Shown in pieces: positions 22,343-35,000 of a stretch of DNA of 64,000 nucleotides; the first letter of the stretch is position 1, and the number at the start of each line of letters is the position of its first letter. A model generated the notes under the pieces. The model was not told where the DNA came from, did not search any database, and worked only from the letters and a program-made list of their open reading frames with translations. Made by a program: the position numbers and the translations under genes. Origin of the DNA: Schizophyllum amplum (lineage: Eukaryota > Basidiomycota > Agaricomycetes > Agaricales > Schizophyllaceae); the NCBI GenBank assembly GCA_007026445.1, contig VDMD01000002.1, positions 1,674,001 to 1,738,000 of the forward strand, read 5' to 3'.

Positions 22343-23838
22343 ATGGCCACAATTACGACGCCCATCAACGCACTATTTGGCCTCAAGCACCCTATCATCT
22401 TGGCTGGTACGTGCTATGCGTCGGTACATCCGCGTTCATGGCCACCGTTTGATGACCGGATGCAGGCATGAATGTCGCTGCGGGTCCAGAGCTCGCAGCC
22501 GCGGTGACGAACGCAGGCGGTCTCGGCGTCATCGGAGGGTACGGCTACACGCCGAAGCAGCTTCGGCTGCAGATACACGCCATCAGAGACGGACTGAAGG
22601 ACAAGAATGCTCCTTTCGGTGTGGATCTACTGCTCCCGCAAGTCGGTGGAACAGCTAGGAAGACCAACGTGAGCCCCGTATTTTCGTTGAATGTTGCTTG
22701 TCGATTGACTGGAGTAGTACGATTATACGAAGGGTGAGTGGCAATCTCAGCATCTTCTTGCCACATCGTTGAGCCGTAATTATCAAAGGTCATCTCAACG
22801 AACTTGTGGACGTCATTATTGAGGAGAAAGCAGCGCTTTTTGTCAGCGCTGTCGGTGTGCCTCCGCTGTGCATCGTCCAGCGGTTGCATACAGCAGGTAT
22901 ACCGGTGATGAACATGGTACGTAACCCTTGGTTCGCGTCGCGCAATCCCTCCGATCTTCTCCAGGTTGGCCATCCGAAGCATGTGAAGAAAGCCCTCGAC
23001 GTCGGAGTGGACTTGATTTGCGCACAGGCAGGCGAGGGCGGTGGACATACAGGCGACATTCCAGCCAGCATCCTCATTCCCGCATGCGTTGACGCCGTAC
23101 GAGGACGCACTTCACCTATGAGCGGCAAGCCTGTGTACGTTGTGGGCGCAGGCGCCGTATATGATGGACGGTCCCTGGCGGCGAATCTGATGTGGGGTGC
23201 GCAGGCGGTTTGTACGTACGGCACCCTCTGTCGTTCGTCGGTATATTGACAAAATACAGGGGTAGGCACCCGTTTTGTAGCGGCGGTAGAGGCCGCGACG
23301 CCAAAGCTTCATAAGGACCTCGTGCTGAAGAGTGGCTTCGACGACAACGCTCGCACTATGATATATACCGGGAGGCCGCTTCGACTGTACAAGACCCCCT
23401 ACGTGGAGGATTGGTATGTTCAAGGACTGTAACTTCCTCCCTACATATCGTTAACTTCCCGGCAGGGAGATGAATAGACAGGATGAGATTCGCAAGTTAC
23501 TATCGCAGGGCGTCATACCATACAATAAGGACGTGGACGAGCGGCCTCAAATAAGTGTGGAAGCACGTCCGTGGTTCATGGGTCTTGCTGCTGCACTCAT
23601 CGAAGATGTTTTACCTGCGAAGGTATGCCACCCACCAAATCCTTGATTCTTGTGCGATGGAAGATCGTAAACTGATCCGGGCCTCAAGATAATCGTGAAA
23701 AATATGGTCGACGAGGCCTCTTCTGGCGCGGAAGGCGGCTATGATCACCGTGACTGTGAAGTTGTGAGGGAGGTATACTGGATCTATGTCCCCTTGTATG
23801 CTTGCTGGTATTCACTGTTTGTTTCAACATCACGTTGA
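22343..23838 (+). CDS. Nitronate monooxygenase (2-nitropropane dioxygenase family), copy 1
   Basis: Eight exons (22343-22406, 22466-22668, 22718-22733, 22789-22916, 22965-23211, 23260-23413, 23466-23622, 23689-23838) give 372 residues, normal for the family. The enzyme is an FMN-dependent TIM barrel that oxidises alkyl nitronates such as propionate 3-nitronate to carbonyl compounds and nitrite. Recognisable parts are the N-terminal LFGLKHPIILAGMNVAAGPE, GGLGVIGGYGYTP, FGVDLLLPQVGG, the phosphate-binding area VGHPKHVKKALDVGVDLICA, the GEGGGHTGD loop with the family's catalytic-site His, and GGAYDGRSLAANLMWGAQAV-like barrel end (here GAVYDGRSLAANLMWGAQ) followed by WVGTRF. Exon 3 is a 16-nt micro-exon encoding YDYTK plus one base, conserved in copy 2. 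The extreme C-terminus (after VVREV) differs from copy 2 and its last exon end is less certain. Confidence 0.88.
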
Positions 23839-24082
23839 TCTCAGTTTTGCGGCTTGAGTTGTGGGTCCAGACCGTAAGTATGTACGTACTACGGAACCAC
23901 CTTTCCGGGGCGGCTGATGCGGGGGCTGGGGCCAGAGATCTCGTGACGCATGACCCCGCCTTTGCGAAGTCGGACCGTCGGACCGTGTCCTTATTCCAGC
24001 CACTTCCATCTTCGCGACATGGGATTCAAAAGCGACCGCACATCGATGGCTTCCCCGTATCCCCCTCCTTCCAAACTACGAC

Positions 24083-26046
24083 ATGCAAGCAGCTTTCTAC
24101 ACAACGCCCTTCGCGGCGAACCCACTAGAGACCAAGGCGGACCTCGCGCGATTCCTGAAGGACGTTCTCGATCCCCTCGCTCGCCACACGTCCCCTGGTG
24201 GCGCTCGCGTTCATCTCGGCTTCACAGGCACCCACTACGATGAGGCAGCCGCTCATCTGGAAGGCTGGTCGCGCCCCCTCTGGGGTTTGGCATCCCTCCT
24301 TGCCGGCGGCGGCGCATATGAAGGTGTGCAGCGCTGGGTCTCTGGTTTCGAGAACGGCACAGATCCCTCTCACGAGGAGTTCTGGGGAAACATGCGCGAT
24401 AAGGATCAGCGCATGGTTGAATGCAGCGCCATCGGCTTCTCACTCGCTGTCGCTGGCAAGAACCTCTGGGACCCACTGAGCGACGAGGCGAAGAAGAACC
24501 TCGGAGAATGGCTGGGCGGAATGAATGACAAGGAAATGCCGAATACGAACTGGCTTTGGTTCAGGGTGAGTTTTTTCAATACCTACGGCTAGACTGTGAC
24601 GCTCATCGGACACAGGTATTTGCCAACATGGGTCTATCCAAAGTAGGATCTCCGCGCGCCGATCTGAACAGGATGAAGAAGGACCTTGATCATCTCGATA
24701 CGTTCTACATCGGTGATGGGTGGTCGCGGGACGGTCCTGAGGGTGTCGTCCAGCTGGACTACTATTCGTCTTCTTTCGCCATTCAATTCGCTCAGCTCGC
24801 GTATTCCAAGCTCATGCAGACGGAAGACCCCGAGCGCTGTGAGGAGTTCAGGCAACGCGCGAAGAAGTTTGCGCTCGACTTTGTGCCCTACTTCGATGAG
24901 GAGGGGCGCGCTATTCCATTCGGCCGCAGCATGACCTACCGCGCTGCCATGTCCTCGTTCTGGGGCGCCCTGGCATTCGCCGATCTCGAACTGCCGGCAC
25001 CGCTTACCTGGGGAGTCGTCAAAGGCCTTCAGCTGCGCAATCTGCGCTTCTGGGCGCGCGAGCCCGGCGCTTGGGCTGTCGACGGCACCATGCCTATCGG
25101 CTTCGGCTATCCCAATCTCAACATCACCGAGAACTACAATTCGCCTGGCTCCCCATACTGGTTCTGCAAAGCCTTTGTCGCACTCTCCTTACCCGATAGT
25201 CACCCCTTCTGGGCGACACCTGAGGAGCCTTACCCTGCTGCGTTGCGTAACAAGGTCGTTCCGCTAGAGAAGCCCCTGCACATCGCTACGAACCTCGGTG
25301 GACACACGTATATCCTGTCTTCCGGCCAGCAATGCTCCTATCCGGTGAAGCAGAGCGCGGCCAAGTACGGAAAATTTGCGTACTCGTCAGCCTTCGGCTA
25401 CAGTGTGCCCACAGGCGACCTGACCCTCGAAGAGCACTCCGCGGATAACATGCTCGCGCTGAGCGACGATGGCGGCGAGACGTGGAAATGCCGCATCAAG
25501 ACGCGAAAGGCTCGTATTGAGGGCGGACGCTGGTTGCGCAGCATGTGGTACCCGTGGCCGGGCGTCGAGGTGGAAACCTGGCTGGTGCCGCCGACAGAAG
25601 CGAGCCCGCTGTGGCACCTGCGTGTTCACAGAATCCGGACAGATCGTCCACTGGAGACTGCGGAGGCGGGTTTTGCAATCCATGGTCAGCGCAAGGATGG
25701 TCGCGCACTGGACGCGGCGCAGGGCGAGGACTTCGGGTACATCGAGAACTCGGGCGAAAGCCGCGCTGCATCCAAGGCAGGTGTCGCGGGCGTGGCGGAC
25801 CTTGCTCTCTCGGGGCGCAAAGGGAAGGCGATCCGCACGGACGCGAACTCGAATTTATATGTGCCGCGTGCGATCATGCCAATATTGCTGCAGGAGTATC
25901 AGGCCAGCGACAAGAGCTACTGGCTGATAACGGGCGTGTTCGCCATGCCTAGCGTAGCTGGTGAGGATGGGCCAAGAAGGGGGTGGATGATGGAATGGGA
26001 GAAGCGACCGGAGGTGCCAGAAGATATCAAGAAGCTAATGTCATGA
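24083..26046 (+). CDS. DUF2264-family protein
   Basis: Exons 24083-24565 and 24616-26046 give 637 residues. The N-terminal two thirds ([133 protein letters not shown]) match the DUF2264 helical domain, which resembles (alpha/alpha)6-toroid glycoside hydrolases. The rest ([39 protein letters not shown]) is the beta-rich C-terminal part. The catalytic activity of the family is not established. No in-frame upstream ATG exists before a stop, which fixes the start. No secretion signal is visible, so it is probably intracellular. Confidence 0.88.
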
Positions 26047-26295
26047 GTATAGAGCCTGCGTACTACTATATCAGACCTCGGCGTTCTCGTGAATCGCGTG
26101 ATGACAATTACTGTGTAAGGTGCCAGTGATAACAAGAGCTTCCAAACGGAGACGAGCCAGAGACAAGGGTCTTGGCAAGCAACTGTAAACATACTTACCG
26201 GAGGTGCTTAGACCTCGGCTACATCCCCGCATCGTCCTTGCAGCGTCACTTGTCAGACACCCCCGCATCCATCCACGCCCGATCCTCTCGTCGCG

Positions 26296-28490
<2,195 letters not shown>

Positions 28491-28778
28491 AGAGTGGCCA
28501 CAAATGTCGATGCCTTGTATCCATATCGCTTGCTTTGCTGTATCTATTTTGCACCCAATGTACCAAGCACGCTCATGACGCACGTAATCCCAATGAATTT
28601 CTTCGAGTCGACTCTTTTATGCCACTCGGGTCCCCTGATCGTCTCAAGCTTAGGAGGTGTTGCTCACCTATGTTTTGTTAGCAAAAGCTCCATTTAAGGA
28701 ACCCCGATGGGTCTCCGCTCACTGCGGATACAACTACGGAGACAAGTCAAGATTACTGTAAGTTGAGTATGTAGTACC
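28491..28778. other. 3' flank of SNF1
   Basis: No ORF of interest; contains the downstream flank of the kinase gene up to the palindrome. Confidence 0.4.
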
Positions 28779-28819
28779 AAGCCATTGTTCGCTGACTGTC
28801 AGTCAGCGAACAATGGCTT
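28779..28819. repeat. Perfect 41-bp palindrome (20-bp arms, 1-base centre)
   Basis: The left arm (28779-28798) AAGCCATTGTTCGCTGACTG is followed by one T and its exact reverse complement (28800-28819). It would form a strong hairpin or cruciform. Its right arm overlaps the left terminal repeat of the candidate element at 28814. Confidence 0.9.
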
Positions 28820-29978
28820 TCAGCGTACCACGGGTGAAAGAGCTCTGTAAGCGGTGATCACCCCAATCCGCTCCCGCGCGGGTGATAACTAACGGTAACG
28901 CCGTTTGGTTTGACCAGGCCTGGTCACCCCGGTAAGGTCTCATCCGTCTTGCGACGACTTATACGGGGTGATCAGCCACGAGCTCCCCACATTCAAAAAA
29001 TAGCCGGGTTCAGCCATTCGGCCAAACCCGCCACACTGAACAATACTACACTCTAAAGCACAGGGCAACATCATATTCGTGGTACAGAAGACATCAATAT
29101 GACACCTGATACATAGGCCTCGTAGTGACATGCACATAGAGGAAAGGATAGGAGAAGGGGAAGAGACATGATAGATGGAGCGACGGCCTTGTGTCGACCA
29201 GAGCGAAGACACAAGCGGAATGTGAGAGACGACGACGGTCTGCGCAGTGTCACTGTCAAGCCAGATCAGTACAGATCTATGAGATATCGTGCTCAACGCA
29301 CCTGCTGCAATCGGTAGAGTTGGCCACCGAAAGGAGCCTGAGATGAGTGGCGCATGTCCGCGTCGACCAGCATGACTAACCACATCGAGCACGAGTATGA
29401 CCTCTGTGGGACTCTCGTTAGCAGACAACGACGTACGCTGGCTCACCTGAGACACATCCGCACTGAGTGCCGGCTTGGCTTAGTGTCAGGCAGAGGTCGG
29501 GTCACTGGTGCTCGAAGTCGACGCTCAGCGCTCAGCGCCCAGCGAGTGGTGATGACGTTGGGAGACAAGGCCTGAGCGTGCGCTGAGCTTACAAATACGG
29601 TGCCCGGCGTTTGCCGACAGATTTGGACGCCTTTGTGGCGTTGACGCGGTATGAGAGACGAGCACACTCACTGCGGTGAGGTCCCTCGGGTCTCAAGTTT
29701 GGTCGTAGTCGGGCCCCGGATACTAGGTATATGCTGTGGAAGATTTACAAGGCAATATGTGTACTCTAAGGGCCATTCCCGGCACCTACGCGCCTGCCGG
29801 CGGGATTTGCCGACGACCGCTCACATGAAGTCATCAGTCGGTGCGGTGAGCTGATCACCGCGGATGACTTCCTATACGCCGCGGACGAGCCCTTGTCACC
29901 GTCCAGCGCTCGCTGATCACCCATAGTCAGCAGTGGTAATACGATACGGCGTCGCCGGTTCTGGTACGCTGAAAGCCA
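28814..29978. mobile_element. Candidate non-autonomous terminal-inverted-repeat element, about 1165 bp
   Basis: The 17-bp sequence TGGCTTTCAGCGTACCA at 28814-28830 occurs as an exact inverted copy at 29962-29978. Between them there is no coding sequence but several nested palindromes: GACCAGGCCTGGTC near 28914, GGTGATCACC near 28853, and GAAGTCATC ... GATGACTTC enclosing GCGGTGA-GCT-GATCACCGC near 29826-29870. The motif GGTGATCAGC also lies near both ends in inverted orientation (about 28964 and 29917). Structure and lack of ORFs suggest a MITE or foldback-like element. No clear target-site duplication was seen, so boundaries are tentative. Confidence 0.45.
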
Positions 29979-30493
29979 GGTTCCCGACATGCCCTGATCA
30001 GGAGTGCCTCCTTTGAGCTGCTCGGCCCCTGCCTTCTCTATTGCCAGCCTCCGCCGCTTACTTACGACGAGCAACCCCAATTACCTGCACAATTACAGGC
30101 GACGCCGAACACACTGTAACTATCACAGCCCACGGCCATACGTATATGATTTCTGACTCTGGCGTGGGGTCCGCCACATCGATCAGATTGCTCGCGTACG
30201 ACGTGCACGGCGTGTCCGCGGCAAAGTCGATGCAGGGAGGGTGTAGGCGAGGACGAGCACAAAGCTCACAGTCGATCTCTCTCAGGCCTCCCCGAGCTCG
30301 AACGTCGGCCGGCGTCAGGGTTACATACTCAAACGGAGGATCCCGCGCACCCCTATACAGGAGCGATTTCAATTGCACGCCACCCACAAGCTTGAAGCCA
30401 AGGCTATGAAGAGACCACGCGTTGTACAATGTTATAGTGTGTACCACATCCATCCGAAGTCCTACCTATGCTAACGGTCGACAAACGCCCAGA
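29979..30493. other. Intergenic stretch, 3' side of the second nitronate monooxygenase
   Basis: A 131-codon minus-strand ORF (30058-30453) has no recognisable domain, no intron signals and lies in the 3' flank of the next gene; it is not called. Confidence 0.4.
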
Positions 30494-31904
30494 TTACAGC
30501 TTTGCTTTCGCCTTGACAAACGAGGAGCCCGTGTTCAGCTGCTCCACGGCCTCGTTAACCATGTCCTCAACAATAGCCTGCAGTGCTGGGTCAGAGGGAG
30601 ACTCAGCGCGAGAACTGTCAGAGCATACCTTCGCAGGCTTGATGTCATTGATCAGCGCCGCGACGCGGCCCATGAGCCAAGGCCTTGTCGAAGCGCTCTT
30701 CTCGGGGTGGGACTCGAGCTCATGTATGTGTGGAATCACACCCTTCGAGGTGAGCTCCTTGATCTCCTTCTGGCGGTTGTTCTCCCTGTAAAGTTTGAGC
30801 GTTGTTGTTCGAAGCATAGAGGGATAACTTACCAATCCTCGACGTAGTCCGTCTTGTAGACACGTAACGGCCGGCCAGTGTAAATAATGGTGCGGGCGTT
30901 GTCCTCGAAGCCACTCTTCACAACGAGCTCCTTGTGAATCTTCGGTGCGCCAGCTTCGACAGCAGCGACGAATCGCGTGCCGACCCCTGCGAGTTGATGT
31001 TTGATCAGCTATTGAACCACAAAGGATATGGCAGGTACATACAAACAGCCTGCGCGCCCCACATGAGGTTGGCGGCGAGCGACCGTCCGTCATATACAGC
31101 GCCCGCGCCGATGACATAGACGGGCTCGCCGTTCATCGGAGACTTGTAACCCTTCACAGCATCCACGCACGCCGGGATGAGAATGCTAGCAGGGACGTCA
31201 CCCGTGTGGCCGCCACCCTCGCCGGCCTGTGCACAGATGAGGTCGACACCGACGTCGAGGGCCTTCTTCACGTGCTTCGGGTGCCCGACCTGCGATGGGA
31301 TGTCAGCTGGTTGACGATGGTTGCACAGGGCATCGCACGCACCATGTTCATGACGGGGATGCCCGCCTTGTGCAGCCGCTCGACGACAGGCACTGGTGGC
31401 ACGCCCACGGCACATACGAACAAACGTGTACCCTCCTCGATAATAACGTCAATGAGCTCGCCGAGTTGACCTGTGATTTTGTCAGCCGCTGTCCTAGCTA
31501 TGCAAGGTGGCTCGCGGACGCGCACCCTTGGTGTAGTCATACTGCAAACAACGTGAGAAGATGTTAACGTGAATGGAGTGCAACGTACGTTTGTCTTGCG
31601 CGCCGAGCCCCCAACCTGGGGAAGCAGGAGATCGACACCAAACGGCGCGTTCTTGTCTTTGAGGTCGGCCTTGATAGCCTGAATCTGCTGGCGCAGGATC
31701 TTGGGGGTGTAGCCGAAGCCGCCGATAACACCCAGACCACCCGCGTTGGTGACCGCGGCCGCAAGCTCGGGGCCAGCAGCGACGTTCATCCCTAAGGTGC
31801 TGTGAGTGGGACTGTTCGCTCGCGGGTACTGCTAGCGCACCTGCGAGGAGCACGGGGTGCTTGATGCCGAAGAGCTCAGTGACGGGGGTGGTGATAGTGG
31901 CCAT
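30494..31904 (-). CDS. Nitronate monooxygenase (2-nitropropane dioxygenase family), copy 2
   Basis: Minus-strand paralogue of the gene at 22343, starting MATITTPVTELFGIKHPVLL. The same exon pattern is visible: a short first exon, then GMNVAAGPELAAAVTNAGGL to GGSARKTN, the 16-nt micro-exon YDYTK, QLGELIDVIIEEGTRLFVCA, VGHPKHVKKALDVGVDLICA with GEGGGHTGD, WVGTRFVAAVEAGAPKIHKE, and a last part ENNRQKEIKELTSKGVIPHI. The C-terminus (QAIVEDMVNEAVEQLNTGSS, ending KAKAKL) is the usual family end and differs from copy 1. The FMN-binding and His-loop regions are intact, so it should be active on alkyl nitronates. It starts 160 bp from the divergent Dicer-like gene. In this copy the codon bias is more GC-rich at third positions. 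Confidence 0.88.
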
Positions 31905-32063
31905 GGCGGGAGAGGGAATCAGGAGGGAGCCTGACCATCATGTCTGTGGTTTTATGCGAGAGCGGGCTTTCCGGTTGCGAGCTTCCCGGGAACCGGAGCC
32001 GGAACCGGAGGCAGATGTCCGACCGACATCCCCACAGCCGGCCGTCGCTCGTCTTGCACCACC
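31905..32063. promoter_or_regulatory. Bidirectional promoter between nitronate monooxygenase 2 and the Dicer-like gene
   Basis: Only 159 bases separate the two divergent start codons, so both promoters must share this space. It contains an imperfect run GGAACCGGAGCCGGAACCGG near 31990. No TATA box is obvious. Confidence 0.5.
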
Positions 32064-35000
32064 ATGTCTGAATCTGCGCTGCCCCCACGATATGCGAAGA
32101 GACGAGTAGTTGCGAAGGACGATGATGCGCCCTCCAGGCTGGCGAAAAGGCGCAAACTCGAGGCTGCAAACGACGAATCAGACGCGATGGACGTGGACCC
32201 AGAAGAATCAGCAGAGCTATCGCATGGACGATCACAAGACAAAAGTGATTCTCCGACCAACCTAAAAGCATATAGGAAGGAGATATTGGCCAATGCCCTC
32301 TCGCAAAATAGTGCGTCTCATCATGCTCCCTGTTCAGACCGCTCATCTCATTGCATCAGCCATCGCCTTGCTTCCAGGACCAAAACGTCAGTGTCCCCTC
32401 CCCCCCTTCACTTTAATAACTCATTACCGTCCATCAGAGACTATCAAGCTGCTCAAGCGCTTCATCCGTCGCGCCTGCGCCGAAGAGCAAACCCCTAGCG
32501 GATCTGCCTATATCAATCGGAAAAGATGCGTCCTCTTCCTAACCAAGTGCGCGCGCCGAATTATAGATGATCATCGCTGTTAATATCACCTGCAGGAGTG
32601 ATGAAGAAAGTCGCAGCTACATAGTTGAACTCGCGCTAGACAAAGAGGACCTTGTGCATGGCATGCTCACGCCATCTCAGAGCCGCGATGAGATCAGTTC
32701 AAACATCGACGGGCACGATATTCTCTTCTTGACGGTTTCTGTAAGCACCCTTTCCTGAACAGTCTCTGCGTAGATTTGATCCAGGCAAACAGACATTGCT
32801 GGATAGAATGGTTTCCACCGACGTGGCAGCCACGCAGGCTCGAGCAATCATTGTGCCCGACATCCAAGCCCTGGGGTACGACATGACGCAGGCCTTTGAA
32901 GAGATCACCCAGGACTTCTACCTCCCGACGGCACCCTCAGCTCGCCCGCGAGTACTAGCAACCGTCACACGAACGTCCGCCCCCTGGTTCGCCTTCGACC
33001 ACCAACTTCTCGCTCTAGAAAGACTTTCAGAATCCTTGACGTACGGCTTCACCGACGCCCAGCGCGAAGAGGTGGCGCGCAGGCCAAACTTTCCAACTGC
33101 GACCGTCGTCACCTACGAGCCCTCATCCCAGCCGCCCGATACCCCGCTCCTCACGAAGTTGCGCGAGGCATGTAGCCCGGCGCCTACTTTGTGCGAGCCG
33201 TTTATCAGGCGGGGGAGACGGGTCTTGCGGGAGCTGGGCCCTTCGGCGAGCGACTGGACGCTGATGCAGTCCAAAGGCGAGCTCGAGGCGGCCGTGACTG
33301 AGGGGGACACTCAAGAGGCTGCAATGGAGCGTATCCTCGAGGTCTTGAAGAACCACAAAGCAGCTCCCGTGGATGGCAACGTCTCGACTAAGCTTGGGCG
33401 TCTTTTAGCAATTTTGAAGGAGGAACACGCGAAAGACGAGGACCTCCGCAGTCTTGTGTTCGGTGCGTAGAGAATTTCAGGAGTTACATAAGCCTTAAAC
33501 CTACTTTCGACCAGTTCGGTGCAGTCAAGTAGCCCGCGCGGCGATGCACGTTCTGCCATTGCTTCTTCCGTTCATCCGACCTAGGGTCGTCGTCGGTAAC
33601 ACGGGTAGTGCAGATGTGGTACGTACGACACTTGTGCTCACTTAAACCATTGCTCAACTTTACAGGCATCCGTCTTTTGTGACTTCGCTGACGGGGTCGT
33701 CAATATTTTGATTGCTACAAGGTCTACTGAGGACTTGGAATTCCCCAAGGCCTCGCTCGTCGTGCAGTGAGTGCCACAGTCATTATCGGATTAGATTTCA
33801 GCGGCTTATTTCTCCAGATTTGACTTGTTCGATGACTACGTGTCCTACGCGTACTCCAGACTGCACGGCCGAAGCCGTCTAGTCTTGCTCGCTGAGTGCG
33901 AGAAACAAATGCATCGCCGTATTGTTCAGGCTCTCACTCTCCAGGACGACGCTATGGATCGCTGGATCTCAACCTTGGTGGGAAATAGGACGTTGGTGCC
34001 ACATCGCCCTTTGCAACCTCCTTCTGGCACAGTACGTTTGTCCGACAACGATGACGAGGATGACCAGCCCAGCGTTCTCGACAACGCCGCGAGTAGCGGT
34101 CGCCTGAGTTCGCACGATGCAGTCAGCGCTATATTCCGCTATGCAGCAATGCACAAAACTGCCACAGAAACCCCGCTGCTGGAAGTGTGCCGTGTACGCG
34201 AAGCTGGACGCGCGTGCTTCATGTGCACAGTCCATCTCCCAGGTGCACCTATCACGCACATCCGCGGTCCTACGGCGCCCTCACGCTGGGAAGCTCGTCG
34301 CGCGGCTTGTATTGTCGCCTGCACGACACTTTACCGCTATGGCTCTCTTGACGCCCGCTTCTTCCGTCATCGCCTCAACCCCGGCATGGGTCCCATCCCG
34401 TACAACAAACCCACGAATGGCGCCTCCGGAGGCTCCTACCCGCGGCGCGTCCCACCGTTCTGGGCGGCATCCGTACGTGCGCCACCCACGGAGGGTGTGT
34501 TCCCTCTCATTCTGGAATGCGTCCACCGTGACGAAGAGGCGGAGCAGTATCGCCCTTTGCTACTGGTGACACGCTATCCGCTGCCGGATGTGCCTGCGAT
34601 ACGGGTGTACGACGTGCCGAATGTACGCGAGGTGCGGTTGCGCCGCGCCGCGCCGCTGCAGCTCGACGAGGCGCAAAGGGAGCTGCTGGTGCGGTATACG
34701 GAGCGGATCGTGCGCACGATTGCAAACAAGGATTTCACATGCGTGGCGGAGGGTATGCTGTGGACCGTGGCGCCGCTGAACGCGGGGTGGCAGTCGTCAG
34801 GCAGGACTGCGCCATGCGACGTCAACGACGCGATAGACTGGCAGGGCACGAAGAAGAGTGTGGACGATATATACGTGCCTGTCCGCCCGGGAACTGCGGA
34901 GGAGCTGGAAGCATTCATGGAGGATGCTGTGGTGCAGGGGCGCCGCTCCGAGATGACACGCCGCTACTTCTTCGTCCGCGTGCGAAGGGACCTTACACCG

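Noticed and set aside
28846..28990. Possible tRNA or structured small RNA in the palindrome-rich stretch
   Set aside because: Hairpins are present but no cloverleaf, anticodon loop or GGTTCGA box could be fitted.
30058..30453. 131-codon minus-strand ORF next to nitronate monooxygenase 2
   Set aside because: Lies in the 3' flank, no motif or intron, probably chance.
32293..32583. 96-codon ORF in another frame of the Dicer-like gene
   Set aside because: Only its second half overlaps the real exon 2; the first half is intron.
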